DNA from: Spirochaetales bacterium | GTDB taxonomy: Bacteria > Spirochaetota > Spirochaetia > SZUA-6 > JAFGRV01 | Length of the DNA stretch: 42,773 nt | Direction: 5' to 3' | Assembly: GCA_016928415.1 (NCBI GenBank) | Contig: JAFGKU010000111.1 | Coordinates: 1-42,773, forward strand | Part shown: positions 1 to 7,818 of the stretch, one piece after another | Layout of the letters: every line of letters begins with the position of its first letter | Numbering within the stretch: position 1 is the first letter of the stretch | Notes under the pieces: generated by a model | What the model was told of the DNA's origin: nothing | The model's input: only the letters and a program-made list of their open reading frames with translations | The model's database searches: none | Made by a program: the position numbers and the translations under genes

Positions 1-1
1 A

Positions 2-292
2 GACAATATAATCTTTAGAAAAGAATTTAAGGACGGTTCAGCCATTCTTGATGATTATGAAAAAAAATACGGGATTATAACCTGTGATGCGGACATCAGA
101 ATATTCAATGAGAGGAATCCTTCAACCCCTCTTCTCAGGGGATTCGGTATCCATGGCGGCGGATATATACCTGGTTTCGACTGGACCATTGGCTGTCCCG
201 CCATGGCTAATGATGATGTTATTGATTTATATAACCTTATACGGCAAAATCCTGATTCAGGTATAGGGACAGAGGTCATTATTCAGGATTGA
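2..292 (+). CDS. L,D-transpeptidase (YkuD domain), C-terminal part, cut by window start
   Basis: An open frame runs from base 2 to a TGA at 290-292 with no start codon, so the gene begins upstream of the window. The 96 residues include HGGGYIPGFDWTIGCPAM, which matches the YkuD catalytic stretch (a His-Gly segment, then S/T-x-G-C with the active-site Cys), followed by a typical tail ending in GTEVIIQD. YkuD enzymes form 3-3 or lipoprotein crosslinks on peptidoglycan outside the membrane. Here the usual HG(T/S) and SxGC(I/V)RM patterns read HGGG and TIGCPAM, a common variant. Nothing can be said about signal peptide or N-terminal domains. The next gene has its own promoter. Confidence 0.85.
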   Translation, partial: DNIIFRKEFKDGSAILDDYEKKYGIITCDADIRIFNERNPSTPLLRGFGIHGGGYIPGFDWTIGCPAMANDDVIDLYNLIRQNPDSGIGTEVIIQD

Positions 293-327
293 AAAACCAT
301 TCCATTCATTTTATATAGCCATATATT

Positions 328-356
328 TTGACTCAGCTGCAAGATTCTAGTAAAAT
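328..356 (+). promoter_or_regulatory. sigma70-like promoter for panE
   Basis: TTGACT at 328-333, a 17-base spacer, and TAAAAT at 351-356. A strong Shine-Dalgarno (AGGAGG, about 367-372) follows before the ATG at 381. Spacing and position fit well; found by eye. Confidence 0.6.
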
Positions 357-380
357 CATGAAAATCAGGAGGATTTACAG

Positions 381-1337
381 ATGTCAGTATTGATATACGG
401 CGGGGGTGCCGTCGGTCTGGGCCTGGCTAGTTGTCTAATCAAAGCCGGAAAAAAGGTAACAATACTCGCACGTCCGGAAACAGTGAAAATGTTGAGCAAC
501 GCAGGACTTTCCCGATCTGGAATTTTCGGCGATTTCACGGCTTCACCTGAAAATTTCACCTCCGTCCCCAATCTCAACCAAATCCAGAACACAAATTTCA
601 ACTTCATCCTGCTCTGCACAAAATCTTTTGACACAAAGAAGGCAGCCCAGGATTTATCTGAGTCCGGCATGGTGACCGGCAATACGTGTATCGTCCTCTG
701 TCAGAACGGCTGGGGAAATGCGCGTATTATGGAAGCCTATTTTGATAGAGAGCGGATATACAATGCAAGAATCATTACCGGCTTTACCCGCCTGCATCCG
801 AATCATGTAAAAATCACGGTACATGCCGATGCCATACACATAGGTTCATTATACAAAAATAATCTGGAAAAAATCGGCGTTCTTTCAGATGCAATCGAGA
901 GGGGAGGTATTCCCAGCCGCCTTTTTCCCGATATTGAAAAAGACCTCTGGGCAAAAATGCTGTATAACTGCGCCCTCAATCCACTCGGAGCAATATTCAA
1001 GGTGGCCTATGGGACCTTAGCCGAATATAGTCAGACACGAACCATAATGGAGTCGATCATCAAGGAGATTTTCCTGGTAATGAATACTCATGGATACAAA
1101 ACGCATTGGCCGAATGCCGATGAATATTTAAAAGCATTTTACAATCAACTTGTTCCGCCGACGTCAAAACATGAATCTTCAATGCTCCAGGATATACGGA
1201 ATGGGAAAAAAACCGAAATTGACGGTTTAAACGGGCAGGTTCTTGCCCTTGCCGTGGATAAAAACATGGCCAGTCCCTGTAATGAAATGATGGTTAATAT
1301 GATTAAATTTTTGGAAAAGTATGGGCAAAAGACGTAA
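381..1337 (+). CDS. panE: 2-dehydropantoate 2-reductase (ketopantoate reductase)
   Basis: The 318-residue product fits the ApbA/PanE family, which uses NADPH to reduce ketopantoate to pantoate in coenzyme A synthesis, in the cytoplasm. The N-terminus has the Rossmann fingerprint GGGAVGLGLA (residues 8-17). The C-terminal helical domain contains LWAKMLYNCALNPLGA, with the family Lys and the paired Asn residues, and SSMLQDIRNGKKTEIDGLNG, the family's substrate-side motif. Length is normal. The ATG is preceded by AGGAGG at good distance. Its last 17 bases overlap the next gene, so the two are probably co-transcribed. Some family members act on other 2-oxo acids, so the substrate is inferred from family only. 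Confidence 0.9.
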   Translation: MSVLIYGGGAVGLGLASCLIKAGKKVTILARPETVKMLSNAGLSRSGIFGDFTASPENFTSVPNLNQIQNTNFNFILLCTKSFDTKKAAQDLSESGMVTGNTCIVLCQNGWGNARIMEAYFDRERIYNARIITGFTRLHPNHVKITVHADAIHIGSLYKNNLEKIGVLSDAIERGGIPSRLFPDIEKDLWAKMLYNCALNPLGAIFKVAYGTLAEYSQTRTIMESIIKEIFLVMNTHGYKTHWPNADEYLKAFYNQLVPPTSKHESSMLQDIRNGKKTEIDGLNGQVLALAVDKNMASPCNEMMVNMIKFLEKYGQKT

Positions 1338-2163
1338 ATTTTCCACGGTAAAAATTGCAATCCTTTCTCTGTGTGTAATTTTCTTAATAACCTGCGTTTA
1401 CGGTATTTTTATTGAACGGTATATAGTGGAAACCAACCTCTGTCCCCTGGATTTCCCTCAATTACCCGAAGAATTCGAAAATTACAGGATATGCGTGTTT
1501 TCCGATCTTCACTATAAATTTTTTATATCAGACGAATTTGCGGAAGAGGTGATCGACAAAATTAACAAGACCGGTGCCAATCTTGTACTGGGTCTGGGTG
1601 ATTATGTCCATTCAAGAAATACGGACTCCGAGCTGGATAAAGTCTGGCCGATGCTGAAGCGTCTTAAAGCACCCGACGGGGTTTTTCTGGTAAATGGAAA
1701 TCACGACCATTGGGCCAATCCCGAAAAAGCCATCCGGCTTCTGGAGCAAAGCGGATATTCATTAAGGCATAAAAAGGTCAGAATTTCTAAAAACCATGCG
1801 TCGATTTTACTGGCCGGAGAAGGCGAGTTATGGGGCGACTACATCCCGCTCGATCAGATCCTGGACCCCGCGGATACATCAACCTTTACAATAGTTCTGA
1901 CCCATCATCCCGAATCTGCAAACCTCCCACATTCGTCCCGCGTTGACCTTTTCCTGGCCGGCCATACGCACGGCGGGCAGGTAAGGTTTCCCTTCACCGA
2001 CATTTCACCCTTTTATCCTTTCCTGAATATTACTTACGGTACGGGATTAAGCAAAACCCCGAGAAATGAAAGCATCTTCGTGACAAAAGGAATCGGCTGT
2101 GCCGTTTTCCCGATACGAATTGGCTGCCTGCCGGAAATTGTAATACTGGAGTTACACAAATAG
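1321..2163 (+). CDS. membrane-anchored calcineurin-type metallophosphoesterase (YaeI/YkoQ-like)
   Basis: This 280-residue protein starts inside the end of panE. A single hydrophobic segment at about residues 8-28 should anchor it with the catalytic domain outside. The metal-binding motifs are all present in order: SDLHYKF (D-x-H), LGLGDYV (GD), NGNHDHW (GNHD), LTHHPE, and AGHTHGGQ (GHTH). This is the pattern of the YaeI/YkoQ group, some of which cleave UDP-diacylglucosamine or other phosphodiesters. The exact substrate cannot be told. The overlap with panE suggests translational coupling. The gene converges on the next one, leaving 17 bases between their stops and no clear terminator. Confidence 0.87.
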   Translation: MGKRRKFSTVKIAILSLCVIFLITCVYGIFIERYIVETNLCPLDFPQLPEEFENYRICVFSDLHYKFFISDEFAEEVIDKINKTGANLVLGLGDYVHSRNTDSELDKVWPMLKRLKAPDGVFLVNGNHDHWANPEKAIRLLEQSGYSLRHKKVRISKNHASILLAGEGELWGDYIPLDQILDPADTSTFTIVLTHHPESANLPHSSRVDLFLAGHTHGGQVRFPFTDISPFYPFLNITYGTGLSKTPRNESIFVTKGIGCAVFPIRIGCLPEIVILELHK

Positions 2164-2180
2164 TTTATGGTATGGATTAT

Positions 2181-4514
2181 TTATGCAAGAATTTCCTTCA
2201 AATAGTCCAACAGCTTAAAACACGCTTCTATGACCGAAGGATCATATAAAATACCTTTATTTTTTACTATTTCTTCCAGGGCTTTTTCCAACCCCAATGC
2301 CGCCCTGTACGGTCTGTGAGATGACATCGCCTCCAGGATGTCCGCCACGGCTATAATTTTTGCCTCAAGACAAATTTCATCCCCCTTCAAGCCTTTGGGA
2401 TACCCCGATCCGTCCAGTTTTTCATGATGCTGGAGCACAATATCCGCAATAGGCCAGGGAAAATCTATTTGCTTTAGGATATCATAGGCACCCTGCGGGT
2501 GAACCTTGATAAAATTAAATTCCAGAGTTTCCAGCTTACCCGGTTTATTCAATATTTCAGTGGGAATATTCATTTTTCCCAGATCATGAATGATTCCGGC
2601 CATTTCTATGCTTTCCACCATATGTTCGGACAGGTTCATCTCCATGGCAATGGCTTTGGCAATAATAGCCACCCTGCGCTGATGACCTGCCGTGTAGGGA
2701 TCTTTTTTTTCCACCATTACTTCAAGTGTTTTTATAAAAGCCGCGATAGTCTTCTGCAGAGTAATCAGGTTGGACTCCAGTTTCTCCTGTTGTTGTTTCA
2801 CATGCGTATTCAACAGGATTTCTTCCAGGGAATTACCAATCTGCCTTCTGAGTTCGACATAGGTGTAGCCAAAAGACGGTTTCATTTCAAACAGGATACA
2901 GCCTACCGGCTGAGTCGAAAAGTTAATAAAATCCATAACCAAAGCCGAGGGATTCTCTCTCATCGAATATTGTTTTGGTAATAACTCTCTGGTTTTAAAT
3001 GTAATGCCTTTTTCATTCTTAAATACGGTTTTTCCGTTTTCTAAAGCAAAAATCAACCTTGATTCTTCAAATCGATTCGAATTTTCTTCATTAAACAAGG
3101 TAATATAGCAATTATTAAACCCAATTTCACACAGTACCTTCGCAAAAATTTCCAGGCTTTCACTTATGGATTGCTTGTTGACCATCAGGGCGTCAAAAAA
3201 TGACGCTAAATTGGCTTTTATATTTATTTCCCTGGAAGAATCCATATTTGCCTGCTGTTCAATTTTTTCGTTCGTTAAAACAAGCGCTTGAAGCCAGAGA
3301 TTTTCCGCCCTGTGCAGGACGTCAATTTCATTAAAGAGATCCAGCATGTTCCGGCGCATGTATGCGAGGAAAGATGTAAACGACTGGTAAAACCCACCAG
3401 CATAGGAAGTATTCAGAATTTCATTGATAGCCCTCAGGAATTCAAGGCCTTCATTATTCTCGATATCGGAAAGAAAGGCCCCATATAACAACTCACACAC
3501 CCCGTCATCAATATCCAGGTTTAAATTTTTTGCGCGCAGGAATTCATGAAGCCGGCTGCAAACTTCGGTTTTACCTTCCTTCTTCGCCGGACTCACAGGT
3601 TTACTGTTTTTTGACTCTGTCAAGGCGAAGAACATCTTGACACGTTCAGAAAAACACCCGCAGGATTCCCGAATGACGGGTTTTGTCTTCAGGACCTGTT
3701 TTAAGGGAACATCTTTTCCTCTGATTATATCCAGGCAGCTCTCAACGGCCAATCGCCCTATTTCATCGTATGGCTGACTGACACTTGTAAGCGGCGGAGA
3801 AGCAAATTGAGAGATGAAGATGTCATCAAAGCCGCTGACCCCTATCTTCCATGGTACTTTTATTTTTCTGCTTATCAACCCTGATACAACGCCAAGAGCC
3901 ATATAATCATTGGCGGCAATCACGGCATCCACCCTGGCCTTTCTTTCATCCAGCAGCGTACGGACAGCATCTTCGCCGGATTGATAGGCAAAATTTCCCT
4001 GGACAATCAAATTATGGTCCAGATGAACACCATTGAGCTTTAAAGCTTTCTTGAATATATTGAACCGTTCCTGGGCGTCAAAATGGGATTCAGGCCCCTT
4101 CACAAAAGCAAAATGCTTTTTCCCATGCTCATGGATAAAATGATTCATCAATTCTTCCAAACCCGAATTATCTGTAAGTATGGAGTGAATATTCTTTGTT
4201 TCGAGGCCAATGGCTACCATCGGGATATTTGAAAACCTTTTTATAAATTCAACAAATTCTTTGTCATTTAAAAAAGTTTTCAGGCAGGGGGCGACAATAA
4301 TGAGGCCGTCACAGTTGTTTTGTGTTACAAAATTATATAAATTATTTCTCTGCGCTTCGTATTCATCAGGAGACTTTAAACGGCCTCCGATGAAAAAAAG
4401 AAGATTTATCCCCAAATGGGTTCCTGCGGATAAAATGCTGTTTGAAATGGCCGTCTGGTAATCGCTGTCAAGCGTGTCTATAAGAATGCCGATTCGGCTT
4501 TGCTTAAGCGTCAT
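2181..4514 (-). CDS. LacI-fold sugar-sensor protein with HD-GYP c-di-GMP phosphodiesterase output
   Basis: The 777-residue protein begins directly with a periplasmic-binding-protein type 1 fold of the LacI/GalR kind (about residues 5-290, including VIAANDYMALGV and IGVSGFDD), but has no helix-turn-helix in front and no signal peptide or membrane segment. The sensor ends with RESCGCFSE. A helical stretch (about 300-430) and a GAF-like segment (about 430-560) lead into a complete HD-GYP domain: HDLGKMNIP with H643/D644, HH at 696-697, then DGSGYPKGLKGDE. HD-GYP enzymes hydrolyse cyclic di-GMP. The likely role is cytoplasmic: binding a small sugar or sugar phosphate and changing c-di-GMP. The protein at 35512 has the same front half. 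The start is an ATG with only a weak ribosome site, but its own promoter lies 50 bases upstream. Confidence 0.88.
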   Translation of the reverse strand: MTLKQSRIGILIDTLDSDYQTAISNSILSAGTHLGINLLFFIGGRLKSPDEYEAQRNNLYNFVTQNNCDGLIIVAPCLKTFLNDKEFVEFIKRFSNIPMVAIGLETKNIHSILTDNSGLEELMNHFIHEHGKKHFAFVKGPESHFDAQERFNIFKKALKLNGVHLDHNLIVQGNFAYQSGEDAVRTLLDERKARVDAVIAANDYMALGVVSGLISRKIKVPWKIGVSGFDDIFISQFASPPLTSVSQPYDEIGRLAVESCLDIIRGKDVPLKQVLKTKPVIRESCGCFSERVKMFFALTESKNSKPVSPAKKEGKTEVCSRLHEFLRAKNLNLDIDDGVCELLYGAFLSDIENNEGLEFLRAINEILNTSYAGGFYQSFTSFLAYMRRNMLDLFNEIDVLHRAENLWLQALVLTNEKIEQQANMDSSREINIKANLASFFDALMVNKQSISESLEIFAKVLCEIGFNNCYITLFNEENSNRFEESRLIFALENGKTVFKNEKGITFKTRELLPKQYSMRENPSALVMDFINFSTQPVGCILFEMKPSFGYTYVELRRQIGNSLEEILLNTHVKQQQEKLESNLITLQKTIAAFIKTLEVMVEKKDPYTAGHQRRVAIIAKAIAMEMNLSEHMVESIEMAGIIHDLGKMNIPTEILNKPGKLETLEFNFIKVHPQGAYDILKQIDFPWPIADIVLQHHEKLDGSGYPKGLKGDEICLEAKIIAVADILEAMSSHRPYRAALGLEKALEEIVKNKGILYDPSVIEACFKLLDYLKEILA

Positions 4515-4565
4515 TTAATTCTAAAATCCGGTTGTATTATCATTGAGTATCCGTTTATAAGGAAA

Positions 4566-4594
4566 ATTATAATGAATGACCGTCCTGTTTTCAA
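4566..4594 (-). promoter_or_regulatory. sigma70-like promoter for the LacI-fold/HD-GYP gene
   Basis: Read on the reverse strand: TTGAAA (4594-4589), 17-base spacer, then a perfect TATAAT (4571-4566). The -35 box overlaps the last codons of plsC, so the sensor gene can be transcribed apart from the plsC operon upstream of it. Confidence 0.55.
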
Positions 4595-5328
4595 TTATAA
4601 GCGCTAAAATCTTTAAGATGTGATTCAAGTTTTTCCCTGATTTCACCGGCTAAAATATTTTTACTCGTTTTCTTATATCCGGTTATGTTTACAGGTTCTA
4701 GAATTTCAAGGGTAATTTTCCCGGGTTTTATAAAATAATCACCTCTTGGCATGATTTTTCTGGCACCATGGATAACGACGGGCACAATATCAATACCGGC
4801 CTTTATGGCAAGACTGAAGGCTCCCAGTTTGAATTCAGCCACGCCGTCGGTTGTATTCCGGGTACCCTCGGGAAAAGCAAAAATGGAGCGTTTTTTCTTA
4901 TGAATCTGCCGAATGGCCTTTTCAATTGAAATCCTGGCTTTTGCGGGATTACTCCGGTCTATGGGAATATGTCCTATGGCTGCAATACACCATCCAAAAA
5001 ACGGAATATAAAAAAGGCTTTTCTTGGCAATAAAACTGATTTTAAAAGGCAGCCCGTGCAATACGGCGCAAATATCGATGTAACTCTGGTGATTGGCAAC
5101 AAAAATATAATTTTTTGTTTTATCAAGCCGGTCAATCCCTTTTACCTCGACTTTGATACCACCTAAAACTATGATGTTCCAAATCCAGAATTCGGTTATT
5201 GCCCGCGACCAGGATTCGGAAACAATTCTGACAACCAGGCACAGTGTTCCGTAAATCAAGGTCGTAACCGAAATCCAGAGAAGAAGAAAAATACCTTTTA
5301 ATACTGTTAAAAATTTCTTCACGCTCAA
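4591..5328 (-). CDS. plsC: 1-acyl-sn-glycerol-3-phosphate acyltransferase
   Basis: The 245-residue product has the two acyltransferase hallmarks: NHQSYID (the catalytic NH(x4)D box) and FPEGTRN (the phosphate-binding EGTR box), plus the later block IVPVVIHGAR. An N-terminal hydrophobic region (about 7-30) tethers it to the inner membrane. PlsC makes phosphatidic acid from lysophosphatidic acid, an early step of phospholipid synthesis. The frame opens with TTG at 5328; an in-frame GTG at 5322 lies seven bases after a GGGG ribosome site and may be the true start. It follows the rseC-like gene by 7 bases and is probably in one operon with it and the YmdB-like gene. Confidence 0.9.
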   Translation of the reverse strand: MSVKKFLTVLKGIFLLLWISVTTLIYGTLCLVVRIVSESWSRAITEFWIWNIIVLGGIKVEVKGIDRLDKTKNYIFVANHQSYIDICAVLHGLPFKISFIAKKSLFYIPFFGWCIAAIGHIPIDRSNPAKARISIEKAIRQIHKKKRSIFAFPEGTRNTTDGVAEFKLGAFSLAIKAGIDIVPVVIHGARKIMPRGDYFIKPGKITLEILEPVNITGYKKTSKNILAGEIREKLESHLKDFSAYN

Positions 5329-5335
5329 TCCCCGG

Positions 5336-5740
5336 TTATTCTACGATCCGTAAAACTTCGGGCAGGTCTTCCCTGTTTTTAAATTTTCGCATAACAAATA
5401 ATCCTACAAACGACAAGGCCACCCCGCCCAGGCCGCTTAAAATTTTGAACAATTCCTCCCTGATACCCAGCAACAGGTCTGTTAAAACATAGAGTGCAAT
5501 AAACAGGATCAAGGGAAGAATCAACACCATAAAACCCGTTTTGATTACCTTGGCCGGGGGCACAAAAATTTCAACTTTATTTCCTACTTTAAGATCAAGG
5601 TGTTTGGCATTTGTCGCGACAACATTGAAACGCCTCTCTTTATTCTGGGAGCAGGTGTGGCATCCGCCTTCACACTCCTTTTCGATAATGATGGTTACTT
5701 CGTTTCTGTCTATTTTACAAATGACTCCCTCTTCAGTCAT
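5336..5740 (-). CDS. rseC: RseC/MucC-family membrane protein
   Basis: A 134-residue protein with the family plan: an N-terminal soluble domain with a cysteine cluster (CEGGCHTCSQN, about 23-33), a VGNKVEIFVPP stretch, then two membrane segments (about 66-88 and 97-117) and a short charged tail. RseC-type proteins are linked to envelope stress sigma factor control, the SoxR-reducing system and Rnf-type electron transport in other bacteria; the job here is not proven. It overlaps the upstream YmdB-like gene by 8 bases and sits 7 bases before plsC, so the three look like an operon. The symbol is by family resemblance only. Confidence 0.8.
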   Translation of the reverse strand: MTEEGVICKIDRNEVTIIIEKECEGGCHTCSQNKERRFNVVATNAKHLDLKVGNKVEIFVPPAKVIKTGFMVLILPLILFIALYVLTDLLLGIREELFKILSGLGGVALSFVGLFVMRKFKNREDLPEVLRIVE

Positions 5741-6569
5741 GGTTTTTTACCTCTTCATGTTCCTTTTCTTTATATTCTTCTTTACATGCTTCCCGGAGCC
5801 GTGTAATTGCCCTGGCTTTGCCGTCCAGGTCTATTTCAATAACCACACCCTGTAATTCCAGTTTGCTCGAGGCCGGTTTTGAATATTCATGAATTTGACG
5901 AAGATATTTCCTGATTTCAATTTCCTGGTTCAATCCCCCGACAGATTCCAGACTCCCCGTCCTGCCTGCATCCGTAATAATGGCCGTACCCTCGGGCATC
6001 ACTTCTTCATCGGCTGTAATAGCCTTGGTGTGTGTGCCGATAACGGCGGAAACCTTGCCGGCCAGATGAAAAAACATACTCCGTTTTTCAGCCGTCGCCG
6101 AAGCATGAAAATCAACAATAATTATCGGGGTCTGCTGACTGATTCTTTCCACGAGGTCCTGCAGTATGATGAACGGATTATTCAAATGAACCTTATCAAA
6201 TCCGTAGAGTCCCAGTATATTAATGACGGCAATTTTAAAATTATCCCGCGTGTAAATTCGCCAGCCCCTCCCGGGATTCCCGTGAGGATAATTCAGCGGC
6301 CGCAATATAAAAGAAGCTGTTTCTATATAATCGACCATGTCTTTTTTATAATATATACATTCTCCGGATGTTATCACGTCAATCCCCAGTTTACGGAGAT
6401 ATATGGAATGGTTTTTCCCAATGCCAAATCCGCCGGTAGCGCCCTCACCATTGGCTATGACAAAATCAATTCCATACTGCTTTTTTATATCCGGAAGCAT
6501 TTTTTTAACGCAAAATACACCGGTTTTACCTACAATTTCACCGATAAACAGGACTTTAATGGAACTCAA
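5733..6569 (-). CDS. YmdB-family metallophosphoesterase with altered metal-ligand residues
   Basis: The 278-residue length and overall sequence fit the YmdB (TIGR00282-type) family: FIGEIVGKTG at the start, FVIANGEGATGG, GIDVITSGE, IIIVDFHASATAEKR, VIGTHTKAITADEE, and EGTAIITDAGRTGS. In studied members such as Bacillus YmdB the metals are held by an Asp in GD(V/I)VGK, Glu-Asn in ENA, Asn in GNH, and three His residues. Here the first is E11, the Glu-Asn pair is E42-G43, GNH is G-E70-C71, and the last His is K182, while H155 and H180 remain. It may bind metals differently or be inactive. The start is a TTG at 6569; an ATG just upstream is out of frame. It leads the operon with rseC and plsC. 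Confidence 0.8.
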   Translation of the reverse strand: MSSIKVLFIGEIVGKTGVFCVKKMLPDIKKQYGIDFVIANGEGATGGFGIGKNHSIYLRKLGIDVITSGECIYYKKDMVDYIETASFILRPLNYPHGNPGRGWRIYTRDNFKIAVINILGLYGFDKVHLNNPFIILQDLVERISQQTPIIIVDFHASATAEKRSMFFHLAGKVSAVIGTHTKAITADEEVMPEGTAIITDAGRTGSLESVGGLNQEIEIRKYLRQIHEYSKPASSKLELQGVVIEIDLDGKARAITRLREACKEEYKEKEHEEVKNHD

Positions 6570-6597
6570 TCGAACATCCCTATCCTTCCTTTATTAT

Positions 6598-6673
6598 GGC
6601 ACCTCTAAAAACCACCTTATTGGACAACTTACCGAATAAAAATCCTTTAAAAACCGGGGTTTTTAGAGATGCC
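6598..6673. repeat. 16-bp inverted repeat (possible hairpin or mobile-element remnant)
   Basis: The arm at 6598-6613 (GGCACCTCTAAAAACC) is the reverse complement of 6658-6673 with one mismatch; 44 bases separate them. A related sequence, GTTTTTAGAAGTCCC, recurs at 6690-6704 in the same direction as the right arm. No coding sequence lies between the arms. The rest of this 344-base gap up to the tRNA shows only the tRNA promoter. Confidence 0.5.
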
Positions 6674-6871
6674 CAGGATAAAATAAAAGTTTTTAGAAGT
6701 CCCTTAATATATACCAAAAAAATGGGATGTAGCCAACAGGAACCAATCAATTCCTTCCAATTATTTAGTGGCCATTGAAATCTTCATCCATACAGAGGAA
6801 GTGATCATTGATATCAACATCTATAGAACAAAATGCCAGCTATATATTCAGCGGAACTGTAAAAACGGGAA

Positions 6872-6900
6872 TTGACAAATTGATGCATTTTCTTTATATT
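6872..6900 (+). promoter_or_regulatory. promoter of tRNA-Leu
   Basis: Perfect TTGACA at 6872-6877, 17-base spacer, TATATT at 6895-6900, ending 13 bases before the mature tRNA. Box quality and position make this one of the clearest promoters in the window. Confidence 0.75.
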
Positions 6901-6913
6901 GGATGCCAGATTT

Positions 6914-6996
6914 GCCCAGGTGGTGAAATTTGGCAAACACGCTAGATTCAGGTTCTAGTGCCGCGAGGCTTAGGGGTTCAAATCCCCTCCTGGGCA
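6914..6996 (+). tRNA. tRNA-Leu, anticodon CAG
   Basis: An 83-base cloverleaf: acceptor arms GCCCAGG and CCTGGGC with discriminator A, anticodon stem CTAGA/TCTAG around loop TTCAGGT (anticodon CAG, reading CUG), a long class II variable arm as expected for leucine, and T arm AGGGG-TTCAAAT-CCCCT. CCA is not encoded. It stands alone, with no other tRNA beside it. From here to the promoter at 7183 no gene or repeat was seen. Confidence 0.95.
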
Positions 6997-7182
6997 GGAT
7001 CATTTCTTTTCCATTCGATGATTTTAATACTCTCATTACAGAGTAACTATCACTGCCCCCTATATATAGATCGAACAATGAATTAAAAACTGGAGAAAAA
7101 TCAGTATACCCCAACAAAAGTGGGAATTTTACTTATTAATATAAATAGAGAATGCAAAGTTTGCTGCTGGCTGCATAAAATC

Positions 7183-7211
7183 TTGCAAAAATTGATATAT
7201 TCGATTATTAT
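7183..7211 (+). promoter_or_regulatory. promoter of the SUKH-type gene
   Basis: TTGCAA at 7183-7188, 17-base spacer, TATTAT at 7206-7211. A start of transcription near 7218 would lie downstream of the in-frame TTG at 7212, which supports the ATG at 7233 as the real start. Confidence 0.5.
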
Positions 7212-7232
7212 TTGACACAAGGAAATGATAAA

Positions 7233-7781
7233 ATGAGTGAAACACAGAAATTACTGGAGGAGAAATTCAAGCCTTATAATGTTCCTGATTTACTGAAGGA
7301 ATTGTGTCAATATTGGGATAACAATCCTCAATTTTTCTCAGGAAGCTTTGAGGTGGATTCGGATCAATTCGACAATCTGAAAGCATGGTTCCAGGATATC
7401 CCGGAAGGTTATGAAAAAGTACGTATCTTCGGACACGACGGTATTGATTCCCTGATCGGTTTCTGGCTATACGATGATAAAATCCCGGAAAATGCGCCGG
7501 TCATCTATTTAAGCGGCGAAGGGGGAGGGACGACTGTTATCGCTGATAATTTTAGTAATTTCCTCGCATTGCTGGCAGCCAACAGGGATTATGATCCATT
7601 CGACGGTTCTTTCAATAAAGAGGACGACGGTAACAAGGCGGTGAACCAGGCATTTCGGGATTGGATTCTCAAGAAATTTAAAATAGAACCGGCCGTGGAT
7701 CCTATGACAATCGTGGAAAAAGCAAGAAAAAACCATCCCCGTTTCGACTCCTGGCTTAAAGAAGTCACTCCCCGGTTATAA
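7233..7781 (+). CDS. SMI1/KNR4 (SUKH) family protein
   Basis: The 182-residue protein has the SUKH pattern: a central RIFGHDGIDSLIGFWLYDD stretch with the alternating Gly and aromatic residues of the family, then APVIYLSGEGGGTTVIADNF and FLALLAA. SUKH proteins often act as immunity proteins against secreted or contact-delivered toxins, but many occur alone with no known role. No toxin gene lies beside it here; neighbours are a tRNA and, convergent on the other strand, an AraC-type regulator. The ATG at 7233 was chosen over TTG at 7212 because AAGGA sits nine bases before it and because of the promoter position. No signal peptide or membrane segment. Confidence 0.7.
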   Translation: MSETQKLLEEKFKPYNVPDLLKELCQYWDNNPQFFSGSFEVDSDQFDNLKAWFQDIPEGYEKVRIFGHDGIDSLIGFWLYDDKIPENAPVIYLSGEGGGTTVIADNFSNFLALLAANRDYDPFDGSFNKEDDGNKAVNQAFRDWILKKFKIEPAVDPMTIVEKARKNHPRFDSWLKEVTPRL

Positions 7782-7818
7782 TTAAACATTCTACAACGTT
7801 TAAATTAACAGGTTTTTC

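Noticed and set aside
2499..2981. Open frame of 160 residues on the + strand
   Set aside because: Lies wholly inside the LacI-fold/HD-GYP gene on the other strand, with no ribosome site or family features.
5889..6608. Open frame of 239 residues on the + strand
   Set aside because: Antisense to the YmdB-like gene, whose family motifs are clear; composition is not protein-like.
6713..6875. Open stretch of about 50 codons ending CQLYIQRNCKNGN
   Set aside because: No start codon or ribosome site and no recognisable family.
6914..7232. Integrated element attached at the tRNA-Leu 3' end
   Set aside because: No second copy of the tRNA 3' end, integrase or mobility gene was seen in the window.
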